This document shows, piece after piece, positions 9,991-17,067 of a DNA stretch of 48,950 nt. A program made the position numbers and the translations under genes. Within the stretch, counting starts at the first letter, position 1. The number at the start of each line of letters is the position of its first letter. The notes below the pieces were generated by a model. It ran no database searches. It was not told the DNA's origin and saw only the letters and a program-made list of their open reading frames with translations. Source of the DNA: Lachnospiraceae bacterium (lineage in GTDB: Bacteria; Bacillota; Clostridia; Lachnospirales; Lachnospiraceae); NCBI GenBank assembly GCA_021202635.1, contig JAJQCQ010000041.1, positions 1-48,950 of the forward strand, written 5' to 3'.

Positions 9991-10070
9991 CAACGGACTT
10001 AAGACTCCGTCCTTTCCAGGTTCGAATCCTGGTAGCCCTGCTTGGAGCACTTCGTAGGAAGTGCTTTTTT
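9991..10070 (+). repeat. Right copy of tRNA-Gln 3'-end repeat (attR-like); tRNA fragment with terminator
   Basis: This repeats the tRNA-Gln anticodon arm, T arm, acceptor 3' strand and terminator hairpin. The 5' acceptor strand and D arm are missing, so it cannot fold as a tRNA. The anticodon loop has eight bases (CTTAAGAC) instead of seven. Beyond it, 64 of 67 bases equal the left copy. It marks the right edge of the islet. Confidence 0.75.
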
Positions 10071-10130
10071 GTCCGACTGAAAAGTTCTGCGAATTCCAAA
10101 GAATGTTTCTATTTTTCCTTGAAAATATGC

Positions 10131-10175
10131 TTGACAAAACAAACATACAAGTGTATGTTATAGATATAAACATAC
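10131..10175 (+). promoter_or_regulatory. blaI promoter with BlaI-type operator
   Basis: TTGACA (10131-10136) and TATGTT (10154-10159) are 17 bases apart. An inverted repeat AACATAC-AAGT-GTATGTT (10142-10159) overlaps the -10, and a further half site AACATAC lies at 10169-10175. The TACA...TGTA core resembles BlaI/MecI operators, so the pair is likely self-repressed. Confidence 0.75.
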
Positions 10176-10193
10176 AAAAGTAGGTGATGCGCT

Positions 10194-10571
10194 ATGAATA
10201 TTTCAATTTTACCGGACGCAGAGCTTCGTATTATGCAGACAATTTGGGAAGGGGAAACGCCTATCAGTACAGTAGAACTGCAAAGGAAGCTGGAAGAAGA
10301 GCGCCCGTGGAATCTCTCAGCACTGCAGACGCAGCTGGGGCGACTGGTGAAAAAAGGGTTTTTGCAGACAGAGCTGGAGGGACGAAGCCGCTGCTATTCG
10401 CCGCTTGTATCGGAGCAGGAGTATCTGCAGCAGGACAGCAGACATTATCTGAAAAAATGGAAGGGCGGCTCGATTACGGATTTTGTCGCGACCCTGTATG
10501 ATGGCAAGACCATCGGGAAGAAGGATTTGGAGGAGCTCCAGCTGTTGATTGAGCGGATTAACGAGGAGTAG
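10194..10571 (+). CDS. blaI: BlaI/MecI-family transcriptional repressor
   Basis: This 125-residue winged-helix repressor has the family signature ILPDAELRIMQTIWEGETPISTVELQ, followed by NLSALQTQLGRLVKKGFLQTELEGRSRCYSPLVSEQEYL; the second stretch covers the wing and the segment where BlaI is normally cut upon signalling. In the known systems it represses a beta-lactamase or PBP gene and is inactivated by the membrane protease BlaR1, encoded next. Here no beta-lactamase is adjacent, so the regulon is unknown. The start follows AGGTGA. The gene begins 124 bases beyond the tRNA fragment, outside the islet. Confidence 0.9.
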   Translation: MNISILPDAELRIMQTIWEGETPISTVELQRKLEEERPWNLSALQTQLGRLVKKGFLQTELEGRSRCYSPLVSEQEYLQQDSRHYLKKWKGGSITDFVATLYDGKTIGKKDLEELQLLIERINEE

Positions 10572-10709
10572 ACGTTATCTGGCTTACACCTGTAGAGCCA
10601 AAATAATGCGGAACCGGTCAGGGTGGGATCCGCAGTGAGATAGCTGACGCAGGGGATGAAGGAGTACCATGGCTGCTCGAGAAGGGGACTGTGGGCGGGA
10701 GGAAAATGT

Positions 10710-12638
10710 ATGAGGACGGTTTTTTTGAATTATCTGGTTGTCGGCATCTGTATGATTCCGGTGATCATAGTTACGTTATTGGCGCTTCCGCGCCTGTCGG
10801 CGAGGTTCCGGGCGCGGTTTCCCTATCTGGTTTTTCTGATCCTGGCTGTACGGCTTTTGCTGCCATGGAATGTCACGCTTCCGGGTGGGCTATCCTGGGA
10901 GGTTAAGCTGGAAGCGACGACGGTCACATTGCCGGCGAATTCTTTCTTCTCGAAAGGGACAGGAACGGATGCAGCGGACACATGGGCTTTGACCGGTGGC
11001 ACAGCGAGCGATGTCTCATCGGACACTGCGTTTGCGGGGAGTAAAGTTTCATCTGGGGAAGGGGACAAAGCGGATAGCGGCAGTCATAGCGGAGCTGCTG
11101 CTGAAGCCGATGTGCTGACTCTGACAGATGAAATCGGCGGTGAGGCGAGCGGCTCCTCAGGAATCAATTCTGCCGCAGAAGAAGATGGTTTGCCGGAAGC
11201 GGACACTCGGACAGGCATGGAGGTGCCGGTTTTGTCGATTTTGATGGCGGTCTGGATGTTGGGCATATTGTTTTTCCTGTTTCGCTGCATCGTGAGCAGT
11301 TTTCGTCTGGGCAGGGGGCTGAGACGGTGGAAAAAGCAGCCGGGAGAGGCGGTTCTTCAATGCTATCAGGCGATGACAGAAGCAGATAAAAAAGCGCCGG
11401 AGCTTTGGATCTGCCCGATTCTCACGACCCCGATGGTGGCGGGTCTCTTTTCTCCTGCGATTTATCTTCCGCATGAGAATTACAGCAGCGGGGAACTGGA
11501 GATGATCTTTACGCATGAGCGGACGCATCTTGAGCGGCGGGATATCTGGTACAAGCTGGCGCTGTTCGCGGCGCGGACGGTTCACTGGATGAACCCGTTT
11601 GTATGGAAGATGACAAAAAGCGCCATGGCGAATCTGGAGGTTTCCTGTGACGGAGATGTGGTAGAGCAAAAGGATTTGCAGTATAGGAAAGCATACGCAG
11701 AAATGCTGTTGCGGGAAGCGACTGGTGAGCTGAGATTTCAAAATGCTCTGACAACCTGTTTTTCGGATGAAAAAACGGCTTTGAAGAACCGACTGGAAGA
11801 GGTGTCGAATATGAAGAAGAGAAGAAATGGAACCCCATTTGTGGCAGTGGCGCTGTTGATCGCGCTTCTGGCCGGAAGCGGATTTACCTTTGAAAGCGCG
11901 GAAGGGATGGAAGAAGCAAATACCAATACAGAAGACAATCAGAATGGTAATTCTGAAATCAGTACAGAGGACTATGGGGATTCTTCGATGAACACAGATA
12001 TTCTGGATGCGGACGGGAATGCATACTCCTGCAACCTGGTTCCTCTTCTGGACGGCCAGCTTATCTGGGGGATGACAAAGGAAGAAGCGGTCGAGGTATT
12101 AGGCACCCCGACATCCGCAGAGGAGTCCGAGTATGGCGTGACCTATACCTGGGAGTACGAGGAGGCACTGGAATCGGGTCTGGGCGACTGCTCGCAGCTG
12201 GTGCTTTATATCGGGGAAAATAATCTGACAAACGCAACTGGTGCTGTTTTTTCACAGGGGCTGATGACAGTGAGCCTGACGGTCGACGGGACGACAAAGG
12301 AGACTATTCTTGAAAGCCTGGAATCCGTCTACGGTACGTTTTCGGAGGAGAGCGGAAGTACCGCTCTGGAGAGCCAGTTAAAGGATTCTCTTCCGGATTA
12401 TTTTAACGAGTATTATTTCTGTGACGGATGGAGCGCGGAAACGCTGGGCGATGAGGATTATGCGTTGCTTACGGAGATTCAGGAAGCGACAAGTGAGTGG
12501 ATGGGTCTGAAGCGGCCGGTGGGGGAAGGAGCGGTTCTGGCAGATATCACCCTTTCCGGTACTGTGTCTGATGAACTATACAGCTGCACGGTGACGATTA
12601 CGGCGGACTATCTGACGATGCTTCAGGGCGGCTTTTGA
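10710..12638 (+). CDS. BlaR1-like M56 membrane metalloprotease with non-canonical sensor domain
   Basis: This integral membrane zinc protease is expected to sense an outside signal and inactivate the adjacent BlaI. Start ATG 10710 follows CGGGAGGAAA; the frame from 10656 adds residues without a ribosome binding site. N-terminal hydrophobic segments (FLNYLVVGICMIPVIIVTLLAL and FPYLVFLILAVRLLLPW) are followed by a polar Gly/Ser/Ala-rich loop of about 100 residues, another membrane segment, and the M56 site FTHERTHLERRD (HExxH) near residue 270. After a last membrane segment (VAVALLIALLAGSGF), the external part of about 230 residues begins with an acidic, Asn/Glu-rich stretch. It has LIWGMTKEEAVEVLGTP, which resembles SmpA/BamE-like folds, and lacks the SxxK penicillin-binding site of true BlaR1. 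Beta-lactam sensing is therefore doubtful. Confidence 0.85.
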   Translation: MRTVFLNYLVVGICMIPVIIVTLLALPRLSARFRARFPYLVFLILAVRLLLPWNVTLPGGLSWEVKLEATTVTLPANSFFSKGTGTDAADTWALTGGTASDVSSDTAFAGSKVSSGEGDKADSGSHSGAAAEADVLTLTDEIGGEASGSSGINSAAEEDGLPEADTRTGMEVPVLSILMAVWMLGILFFLFRCIVSSFRLGRGLRRWKKQPGEAVLQCYQAMTEADKKAPELWICPILTTPMVAGLFSPAIYLPHENYSSGELEMIFTHERTHLERRDIWYKLALFAARTVHWMNPFVWKMTKSAMANLEVSCDGDVVEQKDLQYRKAYAEMLLREATGELRFQNALTTCFSDEKTALKNRLEEVSNMKKRRNGTPFVAVALLIALLAGSGFTFESAEGMEEANTNTEDNQNGNSEISTEDYGDSSMNTDILDADGNAYSCNLVPLLDGQLIWGMTKEEAVEVLGTPTSAEESEYGVTYTWEYEEALESGLGDCSQLVLYIGENNLTNATGAVFSQGLMTVSLTVDGTTKETILESLESVYGTFSEESGSTALESQLKDSLPDYFNEYYFCDGWSAETLGDEDYALLTEIQEATSEWMGLKRPVGEGAVLADITLSGTVSDELYSCTVTITADYLTMLQGGF

Positions 12639-12779
12639 ATCCAGACGGATGCCGTTACAGGTCACACCTGCAGTGATTGAAAAAGGGTGGATTTGGCTAT
12701 GGTGTGATCTGTAACTGTGTGGGATGTATTTACAATGAGTCAGGGGCGTTGCTTTGGGGTATTGAGAGGGGATTCCATT

Positions 12780-13793
12780 ATGGAAGAGACTGGGAAGAAA
12801 AAATACACGATCGACGATGCCGCGCGGGAGCTTGGGATCAGCAAGACGACGGTTTCCCGGGCGATTTCCGGGAAGGGGCGGATCAGCCAGGCGACGAGAG
12901 AAAAGGTACTCGCCTGTGTTGAACGCAATGACTATCGTCCGAATGTGGTCGCACAGGGGCTGGCGCAGCGCCGAACCTGCAATATCGGTCTTCTGCTGCC
13001 GACGGATTATACGGATATTGATTTTCCCTTTTTTAAGGAGTGTATGAGCGGAATCTGTGCGAAGGCTGCACAACATAATTATGATATCATCATTTCGATG
13101 ATTGATGGGAAGGATTTTACGCAGCTGCAGCGTCTGATTGCAAACTGCAAGGTAGATGGTGTGATTGTGACGCGTGTCCTGGCCAATTCGAGTGTGCGGC
13201 ATTACCTGAAGGAAAAGAACGTGCCGTTTGTGGCCATCGGGACGCCGGATGTGGAAGAGCCGGGGCTGGTCTGGATTGACAACCAGAACCGGGAGGGCAG
13301 CCGCGAGCTGACGGGGATTTTACTGATGAAAGGGCTCCGTCATCTCGCTCTTTTGGGCGGCAGTCGGGCGCATCTGGTGACCAAAAGCCGTCTGCAGGGG
13401 TATGAGGACGCGCATGGCGATTATCGTGTCCATATGGATGATTCCCTGATCTTCATGGAAATGGACAGCTACGCAAAGGTTGCAAGAGCAGCAGATCAGA
13501 TTCTGGAATCCGGGGCGGATGGTATTGTCTGTATGGACGACATTATTACAAACATGCTGCTTGGCTGTCTGCGCGAACGCAGGGTAGAAATCCCGCGGAA
13601 TATCCGGGTAGCAAGTCTCTATGACAGCGCATTGCTTGAATACTATATTCCCGCGGTTACCAGCCTGCATTTTAATACGAAGAGCCTGGGAATGAACGCC
13701 TGCCAGCTTTTGTTAGAGCAGCTGGGGGAAAAGGTGGACGGAGAATTTGTGCCGCTGAACTATCAGGTGATTTTGCGTGAATCAACAAAATAA
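12780..13793 (+). CDS. LacI-family transcriptional regulator
   Basis: The 337-residue protein is a sugar-responsive repressor. The N-terminal helix-turn-helix YTIDDAARELGISKTTVSRAISGKGRISQATREKVLACVERNDYRPN and the hinge region NVVAQGLAQRRT are typical of LacI. The remainder is a periplasmic-binding-protein-like effector domain (NIGLLLPTDYTDIDFPFF to the end), here probably reading a galactoside or maltoside. ATG 12780 is preceded by AGAGGGG; the upstream extension to 12717 is not supported. The likely targets are the LacI-type palindromes around the transporter promoter at 15220-15380, since the regulator lies just before that operon. A weak hairpin at about 13806-13845 may end the transcript. 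Confidence 0.9.
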   Translation: MEETGKKKYTIDDAARELGISKTTVSRAISGKGRISQATREKVLACVERNDYRPNVVAQGLAQRRTCNIGLLLPTDYTDIDFPFFKECMSGICAKAAQHNYDIIISMIDGKDFTQLQRLIANCKVDGVIVTRVLANSSVRHYLKEKNVPFVAIGTPDVEEPGLVWIDNQNREGSRELTGILLMKGLRHLALLGGSRAHLVTKSRLQGYEDAHGDYRVHMDDSLIFMEMDSYAKVARAADQILESGADGIVCMDDIITNMLLGCLRERRVEIPRNIRVASLYDSALLEYYIPAVTSLHFNTKSLGMNACQLLLEQLGEKVDGEFVPLNYQVILRESTK

Positions 13794-13849
13794 AGACAGG
13801 CTGAAGCCCGAAAGACTCTTTGCTTTCCGGGGTTTGCAAATAATGTCGG

Positions 13850-14696
13850 TTATGCCCACGCAGTAAAATTCAGCACCGTATAATTTGTTGTGCCGCCCAG
13901 GTGAAATTGCATTGTGGAAGATTCATTCCGCGCGGCTGTCTCGTTGGCAGCAGATGCGGTTCCCTGTTCTTTGCAGCCCTGGAGAGGGGTTTCTACCCAG
14001 GAGGGTTTCACAAAAGAGAGATTGGAATGTACATAAAAAGAATCCAGCCCCACGCCCTGTGCGCCGCCGATGTCATTGACCGCATCGTTTCCAATGAAAA
14101 GAGAGCGGCCAAAATCAATGCCAAATTGTTCGATCAGTTGCTGAAAGAAGAATGGGTTTGGCTTGCCCACACCGTAGTCGGAAGAGATCAGGATGCCGTC
14201 AAAATGGTGCTCAAGGTCCAGCAGGCAAAGCTCGTATTGGGTAAAAATGCGCTGTGCGTTCGAGAGCAGCCAGATTTTTTTCCATTTGCCCGCAGTCGTT
14301 CCAGCATTGGGACGGTTCCGTCATACAGGCGGATATACTCTGTGGACAACACGCGGAAAAAATGGCCGGTATGGACGGCGAGTTCCCGGGAGGCAGTCAC
14401 TCCTTTCCGGCTGTAAAGTGTATGTATGACACGCGTGAGATCAATTTCTGGATTGGCTTCATAGCCCTGTGCGGCGCGGCCTGTGTATTTGGCTGCTTCC
14501 TGTCGATAGTGTTCCGTCAGCGCATTCCATGTCATACGCAGTTCATCCGGTGTATATCGCGCACCGTAATATCCATAGAAAAGACTCATCTTTTTCCATA
14601 ATTCAGGGAGACTCTCATCTGTGTGGATGTCCACCAGAGTCCCGTATAAGTCAAAAATATAGTTTTCATAGGTGAGTGGAAGCTGTGTTTTCAATC
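13850..14696 (-). pseudogene. HAD-superfamily hydrolase, frameshifted
   Basis: This would be a HAD phosphatase of the YjjG/subfamily IA type acting on a small phosphorylated metabolite. Motif I is YIFDLYGTLVDIHTDE near the N-terminus, with the nucleophile Asp. Motif III/IV lies in the second part: GKPNPFFFQQLIEQFG, then SLFIGNDAVNDIGGAQGVGLDSF. The two parts are in different frames. The break maps to a run of seven A (coding strand; T at 14275-14281). One more A would give GKKIWLLSNAQRIFTQYEL and join the two parts smoothly. There is no ATG at the start; TTG at 14696 with GAGG upstream is my choice. It is convergent with the LacI gene. Real decay, slippage or a base error are all possible. 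Confidence 0.75.
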
Positions 14697-14851
14697 CATT
14701 TGTCCTCTTCAAAAAGTATATTTATAAAAAGTTAATAAACATAAATAAAAAGAGAGCAGCATAAATGTTAAAAAGATGTTAAAATAAATGCATCACCTCT
14801 TAAAAACTGGCTGCTTGCTGAATTATTAATCTGAATTCACTACGGTCGGTG
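14697..14851. other. AT-rich intergenic region before the type I locus
   Basis: This holds the promoter region of the HAD gene on the minus strand and, presumably, the start of the toxin mRNA on the plus strand. I found no clear -35/-10 pair for the toxin mRNA. Confidence 0.3.
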
Positions 14852-14894
14852 AGCAAACCGTGCTTTCCAGTGAGTTTATAGCTGACGGTTTGCT
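14852..14894 (+). promoter_or_regulatory. Stem-loop in the toxin mRNA leader
   Basis: AGCAAACCGT (14852-14861) pairs perfectly with ACGGTTTGCT (14885-14894), ending seven bases before the AGGGAGGTGA ribosome binding site. In Fst-type systems a leader stem-loop limits translation of the toxin mRNA. Confidence 0.6.
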
Positions 14895-14914
14895 TCGGAA
14901 GGGAGGTGAGCATC

Positions 14915-15007
14915 GTGACAAACATAGGTTCATTATTGATTGCCATCACAGCCAATGTAATTGCATATTTTATATGTAAATGGTTGGATGGAAACCGTGA
15001 CCGTTAA
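14915..15007 (+). CDS. Fst/par-like type I toxin peptide (30 residues)
   Basis: A very strong AGGGAGGTGA site precedes GTG 14915, which opens a 30-residue ORF. The peptide reads as one hydrophobic helix (GSLLIAITANVIAYFICKW) followed by a short charged tail, LDGNRDR. That is the layout of Fst-type membrane toxins and of related small KWLD-ending peptides. It is too short to stand on sequence alone. The support comes from context: a leader stem-loop, a shared two-way terminator, a minus-strand promoter aimed back at it, and a 19-base direct repeat covering the start codon and matching the 5' end of the predicted antitoxin RNA. Expected action is membrane damage when the unstable antitoxin RNA is lost. 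Confidence 0.7.
   Translation: MTNIGSLLIAITANVIAYFICKWLDGNRDR
14916..14934 (+). repeat. Direct repeat a of the type I locus
   Basis: TGACAAACATA-GG-TTCATT overlaps the toxin start codon. It recurs as TGACAAACATA-AA-TTCATT at 15078-15096 (17 of 19 bases identical), so an RNA read leftward through the second copy is complementary to the toxin start region. Confidence 0.75.
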
Positions 15008-15040
15008 TTAAGCCCCGGTTACCTCACTGTGAAAGAGGGA

Positions 15041-15073
15041 GAAACCCCAGAGACCAGACCTCTCTGGGGTTTC
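15041..15073. terminator. Two-way terminator shared by toxin mRNA and antitoxin RNA
   Basis: GAAACCCCAGAGA (15041-15053) and TCTCTGGGGTTTC (15061-15073) form a perfect 13-base stem around a seven-base loop. U-rich flanks exist in both directions, though short. Confidence 0.85.
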
Positions 15074-15099
15074 ATTTTGACAAACATAAATTCATTTCG
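15041..15099 (-). ncRNA. Predicted antitoxin RNA (RNA II-like), about 60 nt
   Basis: A minus-strand promoter, TTGCAA (15129-15134) and TATAGT (complement of 15106-15111) with a 17-base spacer, would start RNA near 15099 and end it at the shared terminator. Its 5' part reads the complement of direct repeat b (15078-15096), and so can pair with repeat a over the toxin start codon. Size and layout match RNA II of the enterococcal par/Fst system. The RNA itself is a prediction. Confidence 0.6.
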
Positions 15100-15219
15100 T
15101 TTTGTACTATATCATATAAAGAAGGGATTTGCAAGCAGTATTTTCGCAGCCTGTGAAACGGTAGTCAACGGAATAGGATGAAAAAACAGAGTATAAACCT
15201 GAAAAGCCAGATAAAATAA

Positions 15220-15241
15220 GATGCGCAAACGGTTGCGCATC
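15220..15241. promoter_or_regulatory. LacI-type operator O1
   Basis: GATGCGCAA and TTGCGCATC are perfect inverted arms around ACGG, the shape of LacI/GalR family operators. It lies about 73 bases upstream of the -35 of the transporter promoter. Confidence 0.8.
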
Positions 15242-15313
15242 GAAAAAGACAACAGAAAAAAGAATGTGCAAATTGCATAAAAAAACAGACAAAATACTGT
15301 ACAATTAGTATAG

Positions 15314-15342
15314 TTGACATGAAGAAACAGATAAGGTATACT
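15314..15342 (+). promoter_or_regulatory. Promoter of the first sugar transporter operon
   Basis: TTGACA (15314-15319) and TATACT (15337-15342) are 17 bases apart. LacI-type sites lie on both sides. Confidence 0.85.
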
Positions 15343-15358
15343 GTTGATATGGTCAAAC

Positions 15359-15380
15359 AGTTGCACAACAGTTGCGCAAC
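15359..15380. promoter_or_regulatory. LacI-type operator O2, tandem
   Basis: Two abutting 11-base copies, AGTTGCACAAC and AGTTGCGCAAC, each centred on the TTGCGCA core found in O1, lie just after the predicted transcription start. Binding here would block transcription; O1 and O2 are about 140 bases apart, allowing DNA looping. Confidence 0.65.
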
Positions 15381-15560
15381 AAAATCGCGGATTGCAGGAA
15401 GTGAGATAAGCTTTCCGGAGCGGTGCTCCCACGCGAAGCGTTTTCCGTATGCGGCGCGACCTGCCGCTGAGAGGGGTGTTTCCACAGGCAGTCCGTGGTA
15501 CGGCGGATCGAGAGAATGGTTTGCCGTATACCTATTATGTCTATAAGGAGGACAATTATT

Positions 15561-16793
15561 ATGAACAGAATATCCAGAAGAGAGTTTCTGCGCGGTTCTG
15601 CCGCAAGTATTGCTACATTGGCGCTGGCAGGCGCTATGGGAGGAGTTGCGTCTGCAGATGATACTACCATCACGATCTGGGTGGCAGATAATATGGTAGA
15701 CCTGACGACAGAATATGCGACTGCGTACCTTGAGGAGAACTATCCGGACTTTACGATTGATGTGCAGGCCGTTGGCGAGGGCGATGCAGCTTCCAACATG
15801 ATCACGGATGTTGAGGGCGGTGCGGATATCTATACGTTTGCACAGGATCAGAAGGCTCGTCTGGTAAGTGCCGGTGCGCTGAGTGAGCTCTCTGATTATT
15901 ATGCGGAGTGGGTAGCAGAGAATAATGACGCTGGTTCTGTAGCAGCAGTGCAGAATGGCGAAGCGACTTACGCATTCCCGATTACTTCTGATAACGGCTA
16001 TTTCCTGTACTATGACAGCAGCGTAGTGACTGATCCGACTTCTGTTGAAGCGATCCTCGCAGACTGCGAAGCAGCAGGCAAGGGCTTCTACTTCCAGATC
16101 AGCGGCGGCTGGTACAATGTAGCGATGTTCTTCGGCACCGGCTGCACTCTGACCTATGAAGCAGACGAGAGCGGTACATACACAAACTGCACGATCGACT
16201 ATGCTTCGGATGCAGGTGTGACTGCGATGAAGGCTCTGATCTCTGTGGCATCCTCTTCCGCATTCTATGATGGATCTTCCATCGGTGACGCGACGAACTG
16301 CGCGGCGATCGTTGACGGTACCTGGGATTCTACAGCTGCACAGGAGCTCTTTGGCGAGAATTACGCCTGCACAAAGCTCCCGACCTTCACGGTGGATGAT
16401 GTGACCTATCAGATGAACAGCTTCGGCGGATACAAGATGCTCGGTGTGAAGCCGCAGACCGATGAGAATAAGGCTCTGGCGTGCTTTGATCTGGCACAGT
16501 ACCTTGCTGACGCAGAAGTACAGCTGGCTCGCTTCGAGGCGGAAGGCTGGGGTCCGTCGAACCTGACCGCTCAGGCAGATGAGGCAGTACAGGAGAACGA
16601 GGCTCTTACCGCTCTTGCTGAGCAGAGCGAGTTCGCGATTCCGCAGGGTGACTATCCGGATGATTACTGGACCGTATCCGAGGCTCTTGGCAAGGATATC
16701 ATCGCTGGTACCTACAATGACTATACGGACGAGCAGCTGCTTGAAGTCCTGACTGATTTCCAGGCTCAGTGTGAGGCGGCTGTTACGGGCTGA
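15561..16793 (+). CDS. Sugar ABC transporter substrate-binding protein (CUT1, MalE/GanS-like) with Tat-type signal
   Basis: This 410-residue protein captures oligosaccharides outside the membrane for the permeases encoded downstream. The signal region is NRISRREFLRGSAASIATLALAGAMGGVASADD: an S-R-R-x-F-L twin-arginine motif, a hydrophobic core and a signal peptidase I site ASA. There is no lipobox cysteine. The mature part has the extracellular solute-binding family 1 fold (ITIWVADNMVDLTTEYATAYLEENYPD at its start, GGYKMLGVKPQTDENKALACFDLAQYL near the end). Start ATG 15561 follows AAGGAGG. Given the GH53, GH2 and galT genes nearby, galacto-oligosaccharides are the most likely cargo, but the secreted GH13 next door leaves alpha-glucans possible. 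A terminator hairpin separates it from the permease genes. Confidence 0.88.
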   Translation: MNRISRREFLRGSAASIATLALAGAMGGVASADDTTITIWVADNMVDLTTEYATAYLEENYPDFTIDVQAVGEGDAASNMITDVEGGADIYTFAQDQKARLVSAGALSELSDYYAEWVAENNDAGSVAAVQNGEATYAFPITSDNGYFLYYDSSVVTDPTSVEAILADCEAAGKGFYFQISGGWYNVAMFFGTGCTLTYEADESGTYTNCTIDYASDAGVTAMKALISVASSSAFYDGSSIGDATNCAAIVDGTWDSTAAQELFGENYACTKLPTFTVDDVTYQMNSFGGYKMLGVKPQTDENKALACFDLAQYLADAEVQLARFEAEGWGPSNLTAQADEAVQENEALTALAEQSEFAIPQGDYPDDYWTVSEALGKDIIAGTYNDYTDEQLLEVLTDFQAQCEAAVTG

Positions 16794-16898
16794 TCGCGTG
16801 CGTGAATGAGTTTGCGCCAGGCTGCGCTAGTGAGAATTCAAGTGACTGACAATTTTATAAGCGTGGTCTTCTGATGACGAAAACCAAAAGGAAACCTG

Positions 16899-16932
16899 AA
16901 TACAGACCGTCTTTTGGCGGTCTGTATTTTTT
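16899..16932 (+). terminator. Internal terminator between binding-protein and permease genes
   Basis: AATACAGACCG (16899-16909) and CGGTCTGTATT (16918-16928) form an 11-base stem followed by Ts. It probably lets most transcripts stop after the binding-protein gene, giving it higher expression than the permeases. Confidence 0.85.
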
Positions 16933-17067
16933 CTGATTACAGTGGCGCAGCGAAACAATTGCAAGAGGAACAAGGAAACGGTTCAGAAGCAGGCCGTGCG
17001 AAGCGCAGACCTGTGGCCTGCTGTTCTGAAGTGTTATCCGTTTAGAAAAGGGAGGGACGAGACCGCA

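Noticed and set aside
9991-10042. A second functional tRNA gene at the right repeat
   Set aside because: Only the 3' half is present. There is no 5' acceptor strand or D arm, and the anticodon loop has eight bases.
13800-13849. Strong terminator after the LacI gene
   Set aside because: The CCCGAAAG / CTTTCCGGGG pairing is imperfect and lacks a good T run, so it is mentioned only as weak.
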